64,000 nucleotides of DNA. Origin: Dama dama (Eukaryota > Chordata > Mammalia > Artiodactyla > Cervidae). Shown piece after piece: positions 46,170 through 57,404 of the stretch. Position 1 is the first letter of the stretch. Each line of letters starts with the position of its first letter. The stretch covers positions 68,905,001-68,969,000 of the forward strand of contig NC_083701.1 of the NCBI RefSeq assembly GCF_033118175.1, read 5' to 3'. The position numbers were made by a program, and so were the translations under genes. The notes below the pieces were generated by a model, which was not told the DNA's origin, did no database searches, and was given only the letters and a program-made list of their open reading frames with translations.

Positions 46170-46179
46170 AATTATTTGG

Positions 46180-46959
46180 TATCTGAAACATCTCTCCTCC
46201 ATGGATCTCAGAGTATTTTATCCAATATTATTTAATTAATATTTACACTACTTCTATATTTGAAGGAGATATTTGCTACATTTTATAGGTAAAAAATTGC
46301 TTTTCTGAAAGATTGAACATCTTGACCACACAAGTTTTTATCACAATAAAATGAAATAGACACTATTGCCTTCTTTCAATTGCTAAATAAGGTTTATCAA
46401 GCTAAGAAATTAAAATAAGTGAACTAAGCAGTTTTTTTGAGTCTAAATGACACAAAATTGCTCATGTCAAATTTGGGGATGGTACTATTCTTCCTTCTTC
46501 ATTGAATTGATTGGATACTTTGGTGTTTTTTATGTAATGTGAATGTTTGTCTATTCTGAAAGCTGGAAAACATCAGCAAACTCGTATCTGAGTTTGTTCT
46601 TTATGCATATAATTTTCGCTATGTCTTGACCACTTCACAATTCAACCCTTGCTTGTTTCAAGCTCTCTTTAAATTTTTTTTTCTCTGTGAAAGTGCAATT
46701 AAAATAAAAATGCCTCCAAACAGAAGGATGCAATAGGATTAAAGGAAAATAGAATTTCTAAAATGAAATCAACTTTTGAAACATTAGGTGTTACTAATTG
46801 CTAGAAATTAATGTCACTCTAATTAATTAAAAAATTCATTTTGTGTGCTCAGTGAAGTCAATTGTATTTTTAATATGTAACATATCATAATTTTCTTCTA
46901 TATTCAAGTTATTTGGAGCATTAGTGAAAGCAGTCATGGTAACATCAGTGACCCCAACC
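46180..46959. other. Unassigned AT-rich sequence
   Basis: No repeat or gene was recognised. Confidence 0.4.
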
Positions 46960-47090
46960 ACAGTAATAATATTGGCACAAAGAGCTCAAGGTTAGTATTT
47001 ACTCTGTGCCAAGCTCTGTGCTAAGCACTTAAGCACTTGAGTTCTCACCTTCTTTTATCCTCACCCAAGGGGCAGATATGAAGTAACCTG
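46960..47090 (+). repeat. MIR SINE, left part
   Basis: 'agtatttactctgtgccaag' then 'ctctgtgctaagcactta' is a clear MIR 5' region in sense direction, followed by 'tatcctcacccaaggggcag'. The remainder may continue at 47,265 after another MIR. Confidence 0.75.
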
Positions 47091-47114
47091 TTTTTGTTCA
47101 AATATTAATTAAAT

Positions 47115-47240
47115 TACTGACTAGGTCTCCTACCTGGAATGAGTTACTTAAAGTTTAGAGAGTTCCTCATCCACAAAATCGGGGTGCTGAAAATGTTATT
47201 GTGAGGTTTAAATGATTAGCACACAGGAGATTCCTAGAAG
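47115..47240 (-). repeat. MIR SINE, minus strand
   Basis: 'atgagttacttaaagtttag', 'cctcatccacaaaatcgggg' and 'gtgaggtttaaatgattag' follow the MIR reverse complement. Confidence 0.7.
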
Positions 47241-47264
47241 AGAACCAGGTACGTGGAAACGGTC

Positions 47265-47420
47265 TCGACACATAACTGCAGTGCAAATGAGGGCACTGGG
47301 CTTCAGGGGTGTGAAGTCACTTGCCCGTGGCCATTGGTGTAGTGAACAGAAGAGTCATCCCCTTCCAACCGCAAATTCTGGGCTTCTAATATCACATTTA
47401 ATACCACTGGTTGTTGGCAA
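47265..47420 (+). repeat. MIR SINE, right part
   Basis: 'gcaaatgagggcactgggct' and 'gtgaagtcacttgcccgtgg' correspond to the second half of MIR in sense direction. Together with 46,960-47,090 they look like one MIR split by the minus-strand MIR. Confidence 0.65.
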
Positions 47421-47464
47421 CCTTCTTAAGAACAAGGAATGTAGCCTAAGTATTTAAAATTCTT

Positions 47465-47640
47465 TTCCAGTTTTATTGAGGAGTAATTAACACGCATCAC
47501 TGTATAATTTTAAGGCATACAGCATCATGGTTTGATTTACATACAGTGTGGTATAATTACCACAATAGGTTCAGCTGTGACTTACATAACTTTATGTTCT
47601 CAGTTCTCCGCACAGCGCACAACTCCTACATTGCACTAGT
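47465..47640 (-). repeat. Ancient LINE-1 (L1M-type) 3' UTR
   Basis: 'ccagttttattgaggagtaa', 'taaggcatacagcatcatgg' and 'taattaccacaataggttc' follow the reverse complement of an L1M 3' end. Confidence 0.65.
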
Positions 47641-48508
47641 TAATTTGATTTAAAATAAAAAATAATTCTCTGTTTACTGTTTCATACTTTTTACTGAAAA
47701 GAGCATGGATTGTATTTGTTGGCTATTCTTCCCATTTTCTGTTGCTTTGTCTGTTAAAGGCATAGTTAAAATTTACCTAGTGATTACTACATTAAATACA
47801 AGTAGAGAGCTACGAAGAGTTATTTCACTTCCCTGCCATTAGTTGTCCTCCACCTATCTTATTTCAGTGCAGGAAACATTACACTGATAATTATTAGTTG
47901 ATTCTTCCACATAGAGATACCCAAAGTTATTTTTATATGATACCGAAATCCTTTATCTTTTGCATGGGTTATTTGAAAATAATATGGCACTTGCATTCTT
48001 GATAGCAATCTCAATATCCTTCTTTCATCTAAAATATCTTTTAATACTGGTCAAAGAAAATGAAGGAGGTAGGAGTTCATGACAGTATTGAAACATCTAT
48101 TATTCTAATGCTATTCTTAGAGGCATCTCAAGAGATCAAGTTCTTATATTCCATCAGACAAGACTGCATATAAATCATCCTGGAAAAATGAGTGTGTAAT
48201 TGGTCAACAGAGAAATTTCCACAAAATCCCTCAGATATTTGGTTTATCTCCAACTTTCAGAAAGCTATTATTTAGATTTAACCTGTAATTTCCATCTCCA
48301 TGTCCCACTGAAGGCAAGCGAATGTTAACTATTTTTTGGCTTTGAACATCCATTAAAAGCAGATCATTAACAGCTATTCAATATTCCTATCTATGTGCAT
48401 CAAATATAGTTTTTGAAACTAATTTTTTGTGAAATGTCTATTTGTTTCAGGTTTATGAAAGAGTCTGGCAAAAGCAACAATAGCAACAACAAATAGCAGT
48501 AGGTAACC
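47641..48508. other. Unassigned AT-rich sequence
   Basis: Parts near 47,690-48,070 may continue the old LINE-1, but the match is too weak to draw. No gene was recognised. Confidence 0.4.
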
Positions 48509-48516
48509 TGAGAAAG

Positions 48517-48721
48517 GGCTTCTCAGGTGGCTCAGTGTAGAAGAATCCACCTGCCAGAGGCTCGAGTTCGATCCCTGGGTCAGGAAGATCCCCTTGAGAA
48601 GGAGATGGCAACCCACTCCAGTATTCTTGCCTGAGAAACTTCAAGGACACAAGAGCCTGGTGGGCTACAGTCCCAGGGTCACAAAAAGTCGGATACGACT
48701 TGTGACTAAAACCCAGCAAAT
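48517..48721 (+). mobile_element. Bov-tA SINE
   Basis: Head 'gggcttctcaggtggctcag', B-box-like 'cgagttcgatccctggg' and Bov-A body through 'agtcggatacgacttgtgac' are present. A possible target, tgagaa(a/g)g, flanks it at 48,509-48,516 and 48,722-48,729. Frames on both strands are SINE artefacts. Confidence 0.93.
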
Positions 48722-48729
48722 TGAGAAGG

Positions 48730-49917
48730 AAGGAAGCATAACTGGCATATATATATATGTATATACACATGTATACTCTTTTGAGTATGATAATCCTTTA
48801 GTGTATTTCAAATGAGCAAATTATTGTGACTGTAGAAGAATATAAGCTAAGAAAAATGGAAGTAGCTGCATTCCTCAGAGAGATCAGTAATAATACATAA
48901 GAATGGTAATTATTGACCTGAAATCATTTATCTGATTTATGTGAGTTGAGTTGCCCTTGCCATCTTATTATTGCTAGAAATTAAGATTATGTGATATTTT
49001 CCAATTATAATACTCATTTTAAATGACAGTTTCAAAATAGTTTTTGAATAGCTTTTAAGCATGCTTCTTTATCTTGACATAGAAATATATTAAATAGCCA
49101 ACTTTGGTTTTCTGAGATTGGATACTACAAAAAAATAAATGTAAACTCAGGACTTAGATGTTTTGCCTTTGGTTTTTGTCATCAACTAGCATTCTCAATA
49201 TGTATTTCATTTATTATTATTTTTGGCATTATTTTTATTCACAAAAACATGGTGTTAAAGTAGATTACCTCTTCAGTCCTTTCTAAAGAAATAATATGTA
49301 TAGAGAGTAATTCACACTTGTTCAACAACGTCCAACAAGGTAAAACAAAACTCTTTTCTGTAGCTTCCAGTTTGTTAAATTACTATGTTAAGCCATAGCC
49401 CCACAAGTGAATATTTTCTCATTTCTTAAATTTGTCCTCTAGTTTACTTATAAGTTTCTTTGCTTATCCCATGCCCTGAAATGTAAAGAAACATTTCTGC
49501 ATGTTACTCTGGAATTTATATTTATTCTTCAAGATTCAGGTCAAATGTGTTTTTTTTTAAACTTGAATATCTTTTTTTTTTCCATAAAAAAACTATGAAT
49601 AACCCATTTCAAAGAGAGTTTTGAGGTGTGACCTAGTATTCCCAGAAAAAAATCCACAATACTCTAGGACATAGAGATTTAAGCAAGATAGGAAGTTGAA
49701 ACACAACCAGAGCCTTTCAAACCCTCACTCAATGAAAGTCAGATAACTTGGGTTCCTAACAATTCTTTTTTTTTTTTTTTTTTTTTTTACTTTTCAGTAG
49801 CCCCCAGAAGTCTGGCCATAGCCATAGAAAATAATCCACAAACACTCAATGGATGCCTCAACTGGTCCTTTTTTATTGATTTCCCTTTACAAGAAATAAT
49901 GCCATTTGTGAGTGATT
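48730..49917. other. Unassigned sequence with TA run and long poly(T)
   Basis: A TA microsatellite lies at about 48,748-48,766 and a poly(T) run of about 24 at 49,766-49,789. No body of a retrosequence is recognisable next to the poly(T). Confidence 0.45.
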
Positions 49918-49927
49918 CAGTCTTCTC

Positions 49928-50900
49928 CAATGTTTACCATTCTATTGTTTTCCTCTATTTCTTTGCATTGTTCACTGAAGAAGGCTTTCTTATCTCTCCT
50001 TACCTTACTATTCTCTGGAACTGTGCATTCAGTTGGGTATATCTTTTCCTTTCTCCCTTATGTAACTTATATTCAGAGTACATCATGCAAAATGCCAGGC
50101 TGGATGAATCACAAGCTGGAATCAAAATTGCCAGGAGAAATAGCAACAGTCTCAGATATGTAGAGAATACCACTCTAATGGCAGAAAGTGAAGAGAAACT
50201 AAAGAGCCTCTTGATGAGGGTGAAAGAGCAGAATAAAAAAAAAGCTGGCTTAAAGCTCAACATTCAAAAAACTAAGGTCATGGCATCCAGTCCCATCACT
50301 TCACAGCAAACAGAAGGAAAAAAGTGAAAACAGTGACAGATTTTCTTTTCTTGGGTTCCCAATCACTGAGGATGGTGACACAGCAATGAAGTTAAAAGAT
50401 GCTTGTTCCTTGCAAGAAAAGATATGACAAACCCAGACAGTGTATTAAAAAGCAGAGGCACCACTTTGCTGACAAAGGTCCGTATAGTCGAAGCTATGGT
50501 TTTTCCAGTAGTCACACACAAGACTGAGTGCTGAAGAATTGGTGCTTTTGAATTGGAGAAGACAGTTGAAAGTCCCTTGAACTGCAAAGAAATCAAACCA
50601 GTCAATCCTAAAGAAAATCAACCGAGTATTCATTGGAAGGAGTGTTGCTAAAGCTGAAGCTCCAATACTTTGGCCACTTGATGCAAAGAGCCAACTCACT
50701 GGAAAAGTCTCTGATGTTGGGAAAGATTGAGGGCAAGAGAAGAAGGGGGTGACAGAGGATGAGATGGTTTGATAACATTACCAACTCAGTGGACATGAGT
50801 TTGAGCAGATTCCAGGAGATAGTGAAGGACAGGGAAGCCTGGTGTGCTGCAGTTCATGGCGTTGCAAATAGTTGGGCATGATTTGATGACTGAACAACAA
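49928..50900 (+). mobile_element. BovB (RTE) LINE with inverted 5' end
   Basis: From about 50,056 to 50,900 the element is BovB in sense direction, from just before the catalytic box to the terminal 'gatgactgaac'. From about 50,055 back to 49,938 the sequence is BovB in reverse: the minus-strand frame reads 'KGERKRYTQLNAQFQRIVR', which belongs upstream of the RT domain. The whole is bounded by a perfect 10-base duplication, cagtcttctc, at 49,918-49,927 and 50,901-50,910, so it is one insertion with an inverted 5' segment. The catalytic box, normally YADD, reads YVEN at about 50,156-50,167, and several frameshifts follow. Confidence 0.92.
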
Positions 50901-52112
50901 CAGTCTTCTCACCCTTACTGCAACTCATTTCCTACCCTTAAACACTGCTCTGGCGATGATGCTTTATACAGAAGTCTCCTGCATTAAAATAACAATCATT
51001 TTATGGGAGAGAGATTTTCCTGGAGATTCAGAAGCATATCTGCAGTATGGAGTTGTTCTGGAGTTTTAGGTAAAAAGGAAGTTTGCAAAGAAAACTCTAT
51101 AGTCTTGCAAAAACTTGATCCATCACTGTGGTTATTGTCTTGACATCATGAAAAGATGAGTGAGCAGAGAGTTGTGTGAAGCCATGTAGGGATCAAGGAA
51201 GGCAGTGTTAGCTTGTTTCTACTTATTTTACTTATTTGAAATTGTACATCTCACTAACTTCAGTTCATGCAATCATTTTTCAGTCTGAAATGTGATAGGT
51301 ATATATATGAAATTGTGCTGAAGGTATATATGTCCAGGGTGCCAAAATGTTTGGGGAACACTTCTCTAAATTATTAGTGGGCAAAACCCTATGGAAAACA
51401 CACAGATTAGTAAATCTCCAAGAAATTTATGATTGGAGATATGCATTGGGTTTTTTTTTTTCCTACCTTAATTATCAGTGCAAAGAATGGATTAAGTATC
51501 TATTATTACTGTTTTAGGTCTTGAATTAAAGATATACAAAGACCTCACCATTTTGCAGGCTTTTAGTGACTATTTTAAGGCATTGGTTTTTCTCCACCAT
51601 ACTGTAAAATATACAAAGTTTCTTCAAAGAAATAGGGGTAGAATAAACCAAAGTGTTCACTGAAACCAAAGTATTCCCCCACCAGCAAATTTATGTAAAA
51701 AGAGTCAGCCAGCAACCTCTCAGACCTGAAATGTCAAACTTGTAAAAATAGTATTCTTGGGAGTTATATTTGATCATTTGTTAAATATGGGGATATAAAA
51801 TGTAGAAATCCATGTGTAATGCTTCAAATCCCTAATCTGGTTTAAAAGGTCAGCTGAAGCCTAAAAGGACTTGACATTTTACCTTTTAAAGTCTGACTTT
51901 TAGTCTTAAGACTTAACAACATTTCAGCCTGAATGACCTGAAGGATAAATACAAAGCTGGTTTCAATTGAACTATTTAGAAAGCAGGGGATCTTCTAATT
52001 TGTAAGACAGCATTCAGAGAGCTTTTTCCATTAAGAACTCAATCGACTGAAAAATGATTTCCTTGGATATTCCACAATCTTTCAATGCTTGTGTAAATTT
52101 TACACAGGAGGT

Positions 52113-52206
52113 GGGCGGTGTGCGAGGCTCAAGATATAAAACCCCATGGTACAAAGAAAGAAAACCACCTTATGAGCTACAGAAAACTGATGATCACCTG
52201 TAAGCA
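52113..52206 (+). promoter_or_regulatory. Promoter-like cluster (GC box, TATA box, donor-like site)
   Basis: A GC box, GGGCGG, is at 52,113-52,118 and a TATA box, TATAAAA, at 52,135-52,141. About 60 bases later a splice-donor-like cctGTAAGC spans 52,200. The spacing is that of a small first exon. There is no transcript evidence and the arrangement could be chance. Confidence 0.25.
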
Positions 52207-52557
52207 ATGTGTGTTGCCTTTGTTTACCAGTTTCTCCCTCAGGTGAAATGCAATTTACATACCAATCATTTACTATAGTTTCATTCCTTAAAGCAATCTC
52301 AATGGCTTTTTCAAGTGATCATTATTATTAATTAATGTTTATTGATCACCACTGGGTACATACGATAGAAGGGCTGGTAGAGTATTATACAGCAAATGTC
52401 TTACTGTAAACTATGCTTTGTATACTTTTATTGTATTTTCATAAGACCAATGACTGTCCCTTACTTTTGTGTGATTTGTGCTAAAATGCTACTCATGTGA
52501 AGTGACCAAGGATTGGAATTGGAATTCTAGAAGTACATTTCTGTGTCATTTGCTTGT

Positions 52558-52578
52558 GGGCGTGGTGGGGTGGGCGGG
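52558..52578 (+). promoter_or_regulatory. G-quadruplex motif
   Basis: Four G-runs (52,558-52,560, 52,567-52,570, 52,572-52,574 and 52,576-52,578) are separated by loops of 6, 1 and 1 bases, meeting the usual rule. Confidence 0.65.
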
Positions 52579-53385
52579 CAGGAGTCAGTGTAAAGCATAA
52601 AATGTAAAACAGGTCAAGATTTATTGGGACAATGTCAATTGTGTTATATAATTTAAAAATGAGCTCTATTTTTTTTTTAACCTCACTGATAAGGACAGCA
52701 GGTATTCTTTAAAAAAATAAAAATATAGGAAGAATGAACCAAATATCATGATGAACTCTCTCATGTGTTCAGAAAATTGTCTTTTATAACATAAAAACTG
52801 AAAGTCTGTAGAGTTGAAATTTCCCTTATCTACAAGGGCCATTTATATTGAGACTCCATGAGAGTCTTTGCAAGGATTATCCAAGTACAGACCAGCCCTT
52901 GTATAGAATATAGACATATTTCTATCTTACCCAGAGATTTTCCTAGGCTAGATCCCCAAACTGAAGAAACATTTTCAGCTTCATGGAAGAAAAATCTGAA
53001 GTGATCAGAATCCCAGGCAGCTTGCTCAGATACCATACAAAATAATAGAATTTTCATGTATTTGTGAACATGATTCTTTTAGCAATTCATTGAAGGGTTA
53101 TTTATTGAAAACATACTATATACAAATCCTGATGTCTGTGTGAAACTGTTAACTTTTTTTTAGAAAAGACAAATTATGGAGGCTTCAGTTGGCCAACGTG
53201 AAGCGGCCCTCAATTTTTATGTTTTAAAATTGAGTATGCTACATTTTCAGCTGTAACAATAAACAGGGGTCAGAGTGAAGCTAAAAAGTATTGCCCTTTC
53301 TGCAGACTCCAGTGAGGCAACCATAAAAGGTAGTGTGGAACTCTTGATCCTTTCCAAGTCCTCATCTATTGGAAATTGATAGATG

Positions 53386-53485
53386 AGACACAAAATAGTA
53401 CAAAACAAGCCTTAAGTTCTTACTTAGCATGTATCTGAAAGTTGTTAAAATAAACTAAACAATTGAGAGCTTTGACAACTGTTTT
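53386..53485. repeat. Unclassified direct repeat, copy A
   Basis: Contains 'gaaagttgttaaaataaact' and 'attgagagctttgacaactg', which recur in diverged form at 54,246-54,337. Not recognised as a known family. Confidence 0.6.
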
Positions 53486-54245
53486 CTTATTGCCTTCAAG
53501 GCTTTGAAGATGCATGTCGGTCCTAAACAGAAGTGCCGGTGAGCAAATAAATCCCTAAGAAATGAATTGAGAGCTATAGCCCATCAAATTTTATTTTAAA
53601 AAAATAATTACGTCAAAATCAGTCAATTGGTGTAACAGAAATAAAGTTATTTTCATAGAACATTATCACAGGATCAATGTCTCTCACTTTGAAAAAAATA
53701 ACCATTTCCCTTCCACTTCAACACTTATTTTTGATAAATGCTCCAGCTTCACCTCAGTATTAATTTTTCAGCCAGGTACTATTATGCTGTGACAACCTTT
53801 TATTCCATTGTCATTGTGTCAGGTTATTGAAAAGGATAATAGGTAGATATATTTGCCTTTAGAATGTTAAGAAATAAATGGCATTCTTAATCCCTATTTA
53901 TCTACAGTACTTCTTAATTTCAGAGAATGATTCTAGTGATAATTACTAGATTTTTACGTTGGCAGAAAACTGAAGCTTACGTTAGTAATAGTACAATTTG
54001 ATATTTATGAGTTCTTTTCTATTGCAAATATAAAATATAGTAATCATCATTAAGATAACTTTATTTATTAAAATCTGAAAACAACCTATTATTGCTTTGA
54101 GTAATCTGGCCCATTATCTCTTAATCAAGTAATAAAAAGAAATGTTAGGAGCTTGTCTTACAAATCATACAGAAAATAATCAATTTGTTATCTGTGGTCT
54201 ACACTTTTTATATAAAAAAGTGTTCCCATTCTAACAGCTTCAACA

Positions 54246-54337
54246 AAGAACAAGACAATATAAAACAACCCTCAAGTTATCATTTATTGTATATCTTAAA
54301 GTTGTTAAACTAAATATTGAGAGCTCTGACAGCTGAT
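54246..54337. repeat. Unclassified direct repeat, copy B
   Basis: Contains 'ttaaagttgttaaactaaat' and 'attgagagctctgacagctg', parallel in order to copy A. Copies are in the same orientation, about 860 bases apart. Confidence 0.6.
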
Positions 54338-54751
54338 TTGATCCACAAATAGTTTGGGGGCTCTTTTGCTTTTATGGAGTTGAGAAAAATGAACAAGAAT
54401 AGGACTGAATTATGCTGTAAAACTCTATCCACCTTTGGAAACAATGCACACAAAAATTCATAATAATTAGATTTGCAAAAATTTTAAAATTCATAGTGAT
54501 AACGATGTGGGGAAACATAAAATCAGATATACTATTGTTTGAAATTTAAATTTTGAAACATTTGGAAGAGTAATTTGGCAATGTGTAATGTAACTAAAGA
54601 TATGCACACTACCGAATATTGTGTACAAGTTAAAATAAATTGACTAGATTTATAATTTCAACATTAATAGATTTTAAAATGACATCTAAAGAACACATTG
54701 CAGAAGGATAACTACAGTAGCAATACTGTTTAGTTACCTTTGTGTGTGCAT

Positions 54752-54956
54752 ATATGTGCTCAATCACTCAGTCATGTCTGACTCTTTGCAGTCCTATAGA
54801 CTGTAGCCTGCCAGGTTCCTTTATCCATGGGATTTTCCAGACAGGAATACTAGAATGGGTTGCCATTCCTTTTTCCAGGAGATCTACCCCACCCAGGGAT
54901 CAAACCTGGGTCTCCTGCATTGCAGGATTCTTGATTAACTGAGCCACCGGGAAGCC
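54752..54956 (-). mobile_element. Bov-tA SINE
   Basis: Reverse-complement body from 'tgctcaatcactcagtcatg' to the tRNA-like head ending 'gagccaccgggaagccc'. The 66-codon frame at 54,742-54,942 is a SINE artefact. No clear target duplication was found. Confidence 0.93.
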
Positions 54957-56105
54957 CTATTCTTAATTCTGAAAGAAAACCAGTTCTCAAGGAAATAAGA
55001 CAGAATATTAATGTTCATAGTTCTTTGTTTTAAATAGATGGATATTTGTTAAATTGCCGTCTGCTGTTTCCTTTATGTATGTTTTAAATATTTTTGATAG
55101 TAAAAGTACCTTATTAATGAAATCCACCGGTTATATCTTTTCCATACATTTACCACCAGTACATTCTCTAAGTTAACTATTTTCATTTGTTCATTCTTTC
55201 AATAAATAGATATTTAATGAACAACTGTACTTCTCTGAGCATTGGGCTACACTCTAAATAGTCAAAGAAAATGCCTTCCATAGGCTTCCAGTTCAGCTAA
55301 GGAACTATACAAACACTTTTTACTATTCTTCAGAATTTTCCTATGCTCCAAATTTATGGCTTCACTTAGGAAAGACACTATCTATCTACCAAAAATAGTT
55401 CCCTTAGTTTTGTATATCTCTGCTAATGTGATTTGTTGAACCAGAGCTTTGCCAATGACTAGAAGTTATACTCATAAAGTTAAGTTCCTTTGTGTCTATT
55501 GGGAGCATTTAGGGTGTTGCAACCTTGGAGCCCTTAATTGGTAATTCCTAGGCTTCTTTCTGGGGTTCATACATCAGAAAAAGCTTCAAAAAATGTGCGC
55601 CACTTAAAAGAGGGTGATTAACATATATTTTGCTCTAATAATATTATACCTACTAATATTATCATTTACAGAAGAAATAATATTTTACTATAAAATCTAT
55701 ATATATCTGGTTCTTTATATTAAATGCACTTAGCTTTTGGATACATTTCCTATGCTGTCCTATATTTTTTACATTTTACTGTGAGCCAGTAAAAATTTTA
55801 TTATGGACTAGTCTTTGAAAACTGCTGCCTTAAATGAACCCTATGCTTCTTACTTTGTTCAACTAGCCTGAATGTGTGAAGTATTGGGAAATAGATACAT
55901 TTTCATAAAACTTCTCACCAGTTTGAAAGGGACTTACTGCTCCTAGCCACTGATAAAACTGCTGTAATGCTTACATATATGCTTATCAGTGAAGGGAGTT
56001 GAATTTAACGTGAGTAATTATTTGAAAAGAATAATGTTTCACTCAAAGGTTAGCATTGATGCTGATAATAAAACCTTGAATTTATATCAGGCTTTCATTG
56101 TTTCT
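54957..56105. other. Unassigned AT-rich sequence
   Basis: An L2/MIR-like trace lies near 55,195-55,315. No gene was recognised. Confidence 0.4.
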
Positions 56106-56108
56106 AAG

Positions 56109-57085
56109 ACTAGAACTGCACATGGAACGACAGACTGTTCCAAATAGGAAAAGGAGTACGTCAAGGCTTATTGTCACCCTGCTTATTTAACTTATATGTT
56201 TATTTAACTTATATGCACAGTACATCATGAGAAATGCTGGGCTGGAGGAAGTACAAGCTGGAATCAAGATTGCTGGGAAAAATATCAATAACCTCAGATA
56301 CTTAGATGACACCACCCTTATGGCAGAAAGTGAAGAAGAACTAAAGAGCCTCTTGATGAAAGTGAAAGAGGAGAGTGAACAAGTTGGCTTAAAGCTCAAC
56401 ATTCAGAAAACTAAGATCATGGCATCTGGTCCCATCACTTCATGGGAAATAGATGGAGAAACAGTGGAAACAGTGTCAGACTTTATTTTTTGGGGCTCCA
56501 AAATCACTGCAGATGGTGATTGCAGCCATGAAATTAAAAGACGCTTACTCCTTGGAAGGAAAGTTATGACCAACCTAGATAGCATATTAAAAAGCAGAGA
56601 CATTACTTTGCCAACAAAGGTCCATCTAGTCAAGGCTGTGGTTTTCCCAGTGGTCATGTATGGATGTGAGAGATGGACTGTGAAGAAAGCTGAGTGCCGA
56701 AGAATTGATGCTTTTGAACTGTGGTGTTGGAGAAGACTCTTGAGAGCCCCTTGGACTTCAAGGAGATCCAACCAGTCCATCCTGAAGGAGATCAGTCCTG
56801 AGTGTTCATTGGAAGGACTGATGTTGAAGCTAAAACTCCAACACTTTGGCCACCTGATGAGAAGAGTTGACTCATTGGAAAAGACCCTGATGCTGGGAGG
56901 GATTGGGGGCAGGAGGAGAAGGGGATGACAGAGGATGAGATGGCTGAATGGCATCACTGACTCAATGGACATGGGTTTGGGTGGACTCAGGGAGTTGGTG
57001 ATGGACAGGGAGGCCTGGCGTGCTGCGATTCATGGGGTCGCAAAGAGTCGGACACGACTGAGTGACTGAACTGAACTGAATTGAA
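56109..57085 (+). mobile_element. BovB (RTE) LINE, 3' third, best-preserved copy
   Basis: The copy starts within the RT domain ('agaactgcacatggaacgac') and ends in the BovB terminal repeat 'gactgaactgaactgaattg'. RTE elements end in such short repeats rather than in poly(A). A 17-base unit is tandemly duplicated at about 56,183-56,215, which shifts the reading frame. The element is truncated at its 5' end; the endonuclease is absent. No target duplication longer than about five bases could be seen. Confidence 0.95.
56227..57066 (+). pseudogene. BovB reverse transcriptase, C-terminal region
   Basis: A 233-codon frame (56,227-56,928) carries the RT catalytic box, here YLDD rather than the usual YADD, in 'NNLRYLDDTTLMAESEEELK'. 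It is followed by 'VGLKLNIQKTKIMASGPITS', 'FIFWGSKITADGDCSHEIKR' and 'RRLLRAPWTSRRSNQSILKE'. The frame stops at a TGA at 56,926-56,928, where the consensus has CGA after 'GGRRRRG'; this is the typical CpG-to-TpG decay. The following 46 codons remain recognisable. BovB protein normally nicks DNA and primes reverse transcription of its own RNA; without its endonuclease this fragment cannot. Confidence 0.93.
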
Positions 57086-57393
57086 GACACCTATACACTA
57101 TCTCTCTCTAGTGCACAATGCTGATAACAAAGCCAAAGAGGGAAAAGGAACAAATGAAATCCTCATTAGATGTGGGATTCCATGTGCCTTAGTATTTGTA
57201 CTGAGTTATATTCAGAGTATAGGAACCAGAGGAAATTTTCTTCAAAATGTTTCCAATTTTTACTTACATCTGCTTAGCATTGTTATATGTAATACACTGC
57301 AAAATCATAGCAGCATTTATCATAACTACTTCCTTCTCCCCCCAATTTGCTTACTTCTCATGAGCTGCTCCTAGTCAATTTTTCTGGAGCACC
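57086..57393. other. Unassigned sequence
   Basis: The 97-codon frame at 57,081-57,374 starts in the BovB tail and has no recognisable domain. Nothing else was seen. Confidence 0.4.
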
Positions 57394-57404
57394 TTGCCAT
57401 GGTT

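Larger units (their letters stand above)
50911..54745. other. Long repeat-poor AT-rich tract
   Basis: I recognise no transposon in these 3.8 kb. They hold a promoter-like cluster near 52,113-52,206, a G-quadruplex motif at 52,558-52,578 and a pair of diverged 90-bp direct repeats at 53,386 and 54,246. The 75-codon minus-strand frame at 52,830-53,057 has no known domain. Confidence 0.45.

Noticed and set aside
56403..56972. 189-codon minus-strand open frame
   Set aside because: It is the antisense shadow of the BovB coding region at 56,227-56,928.
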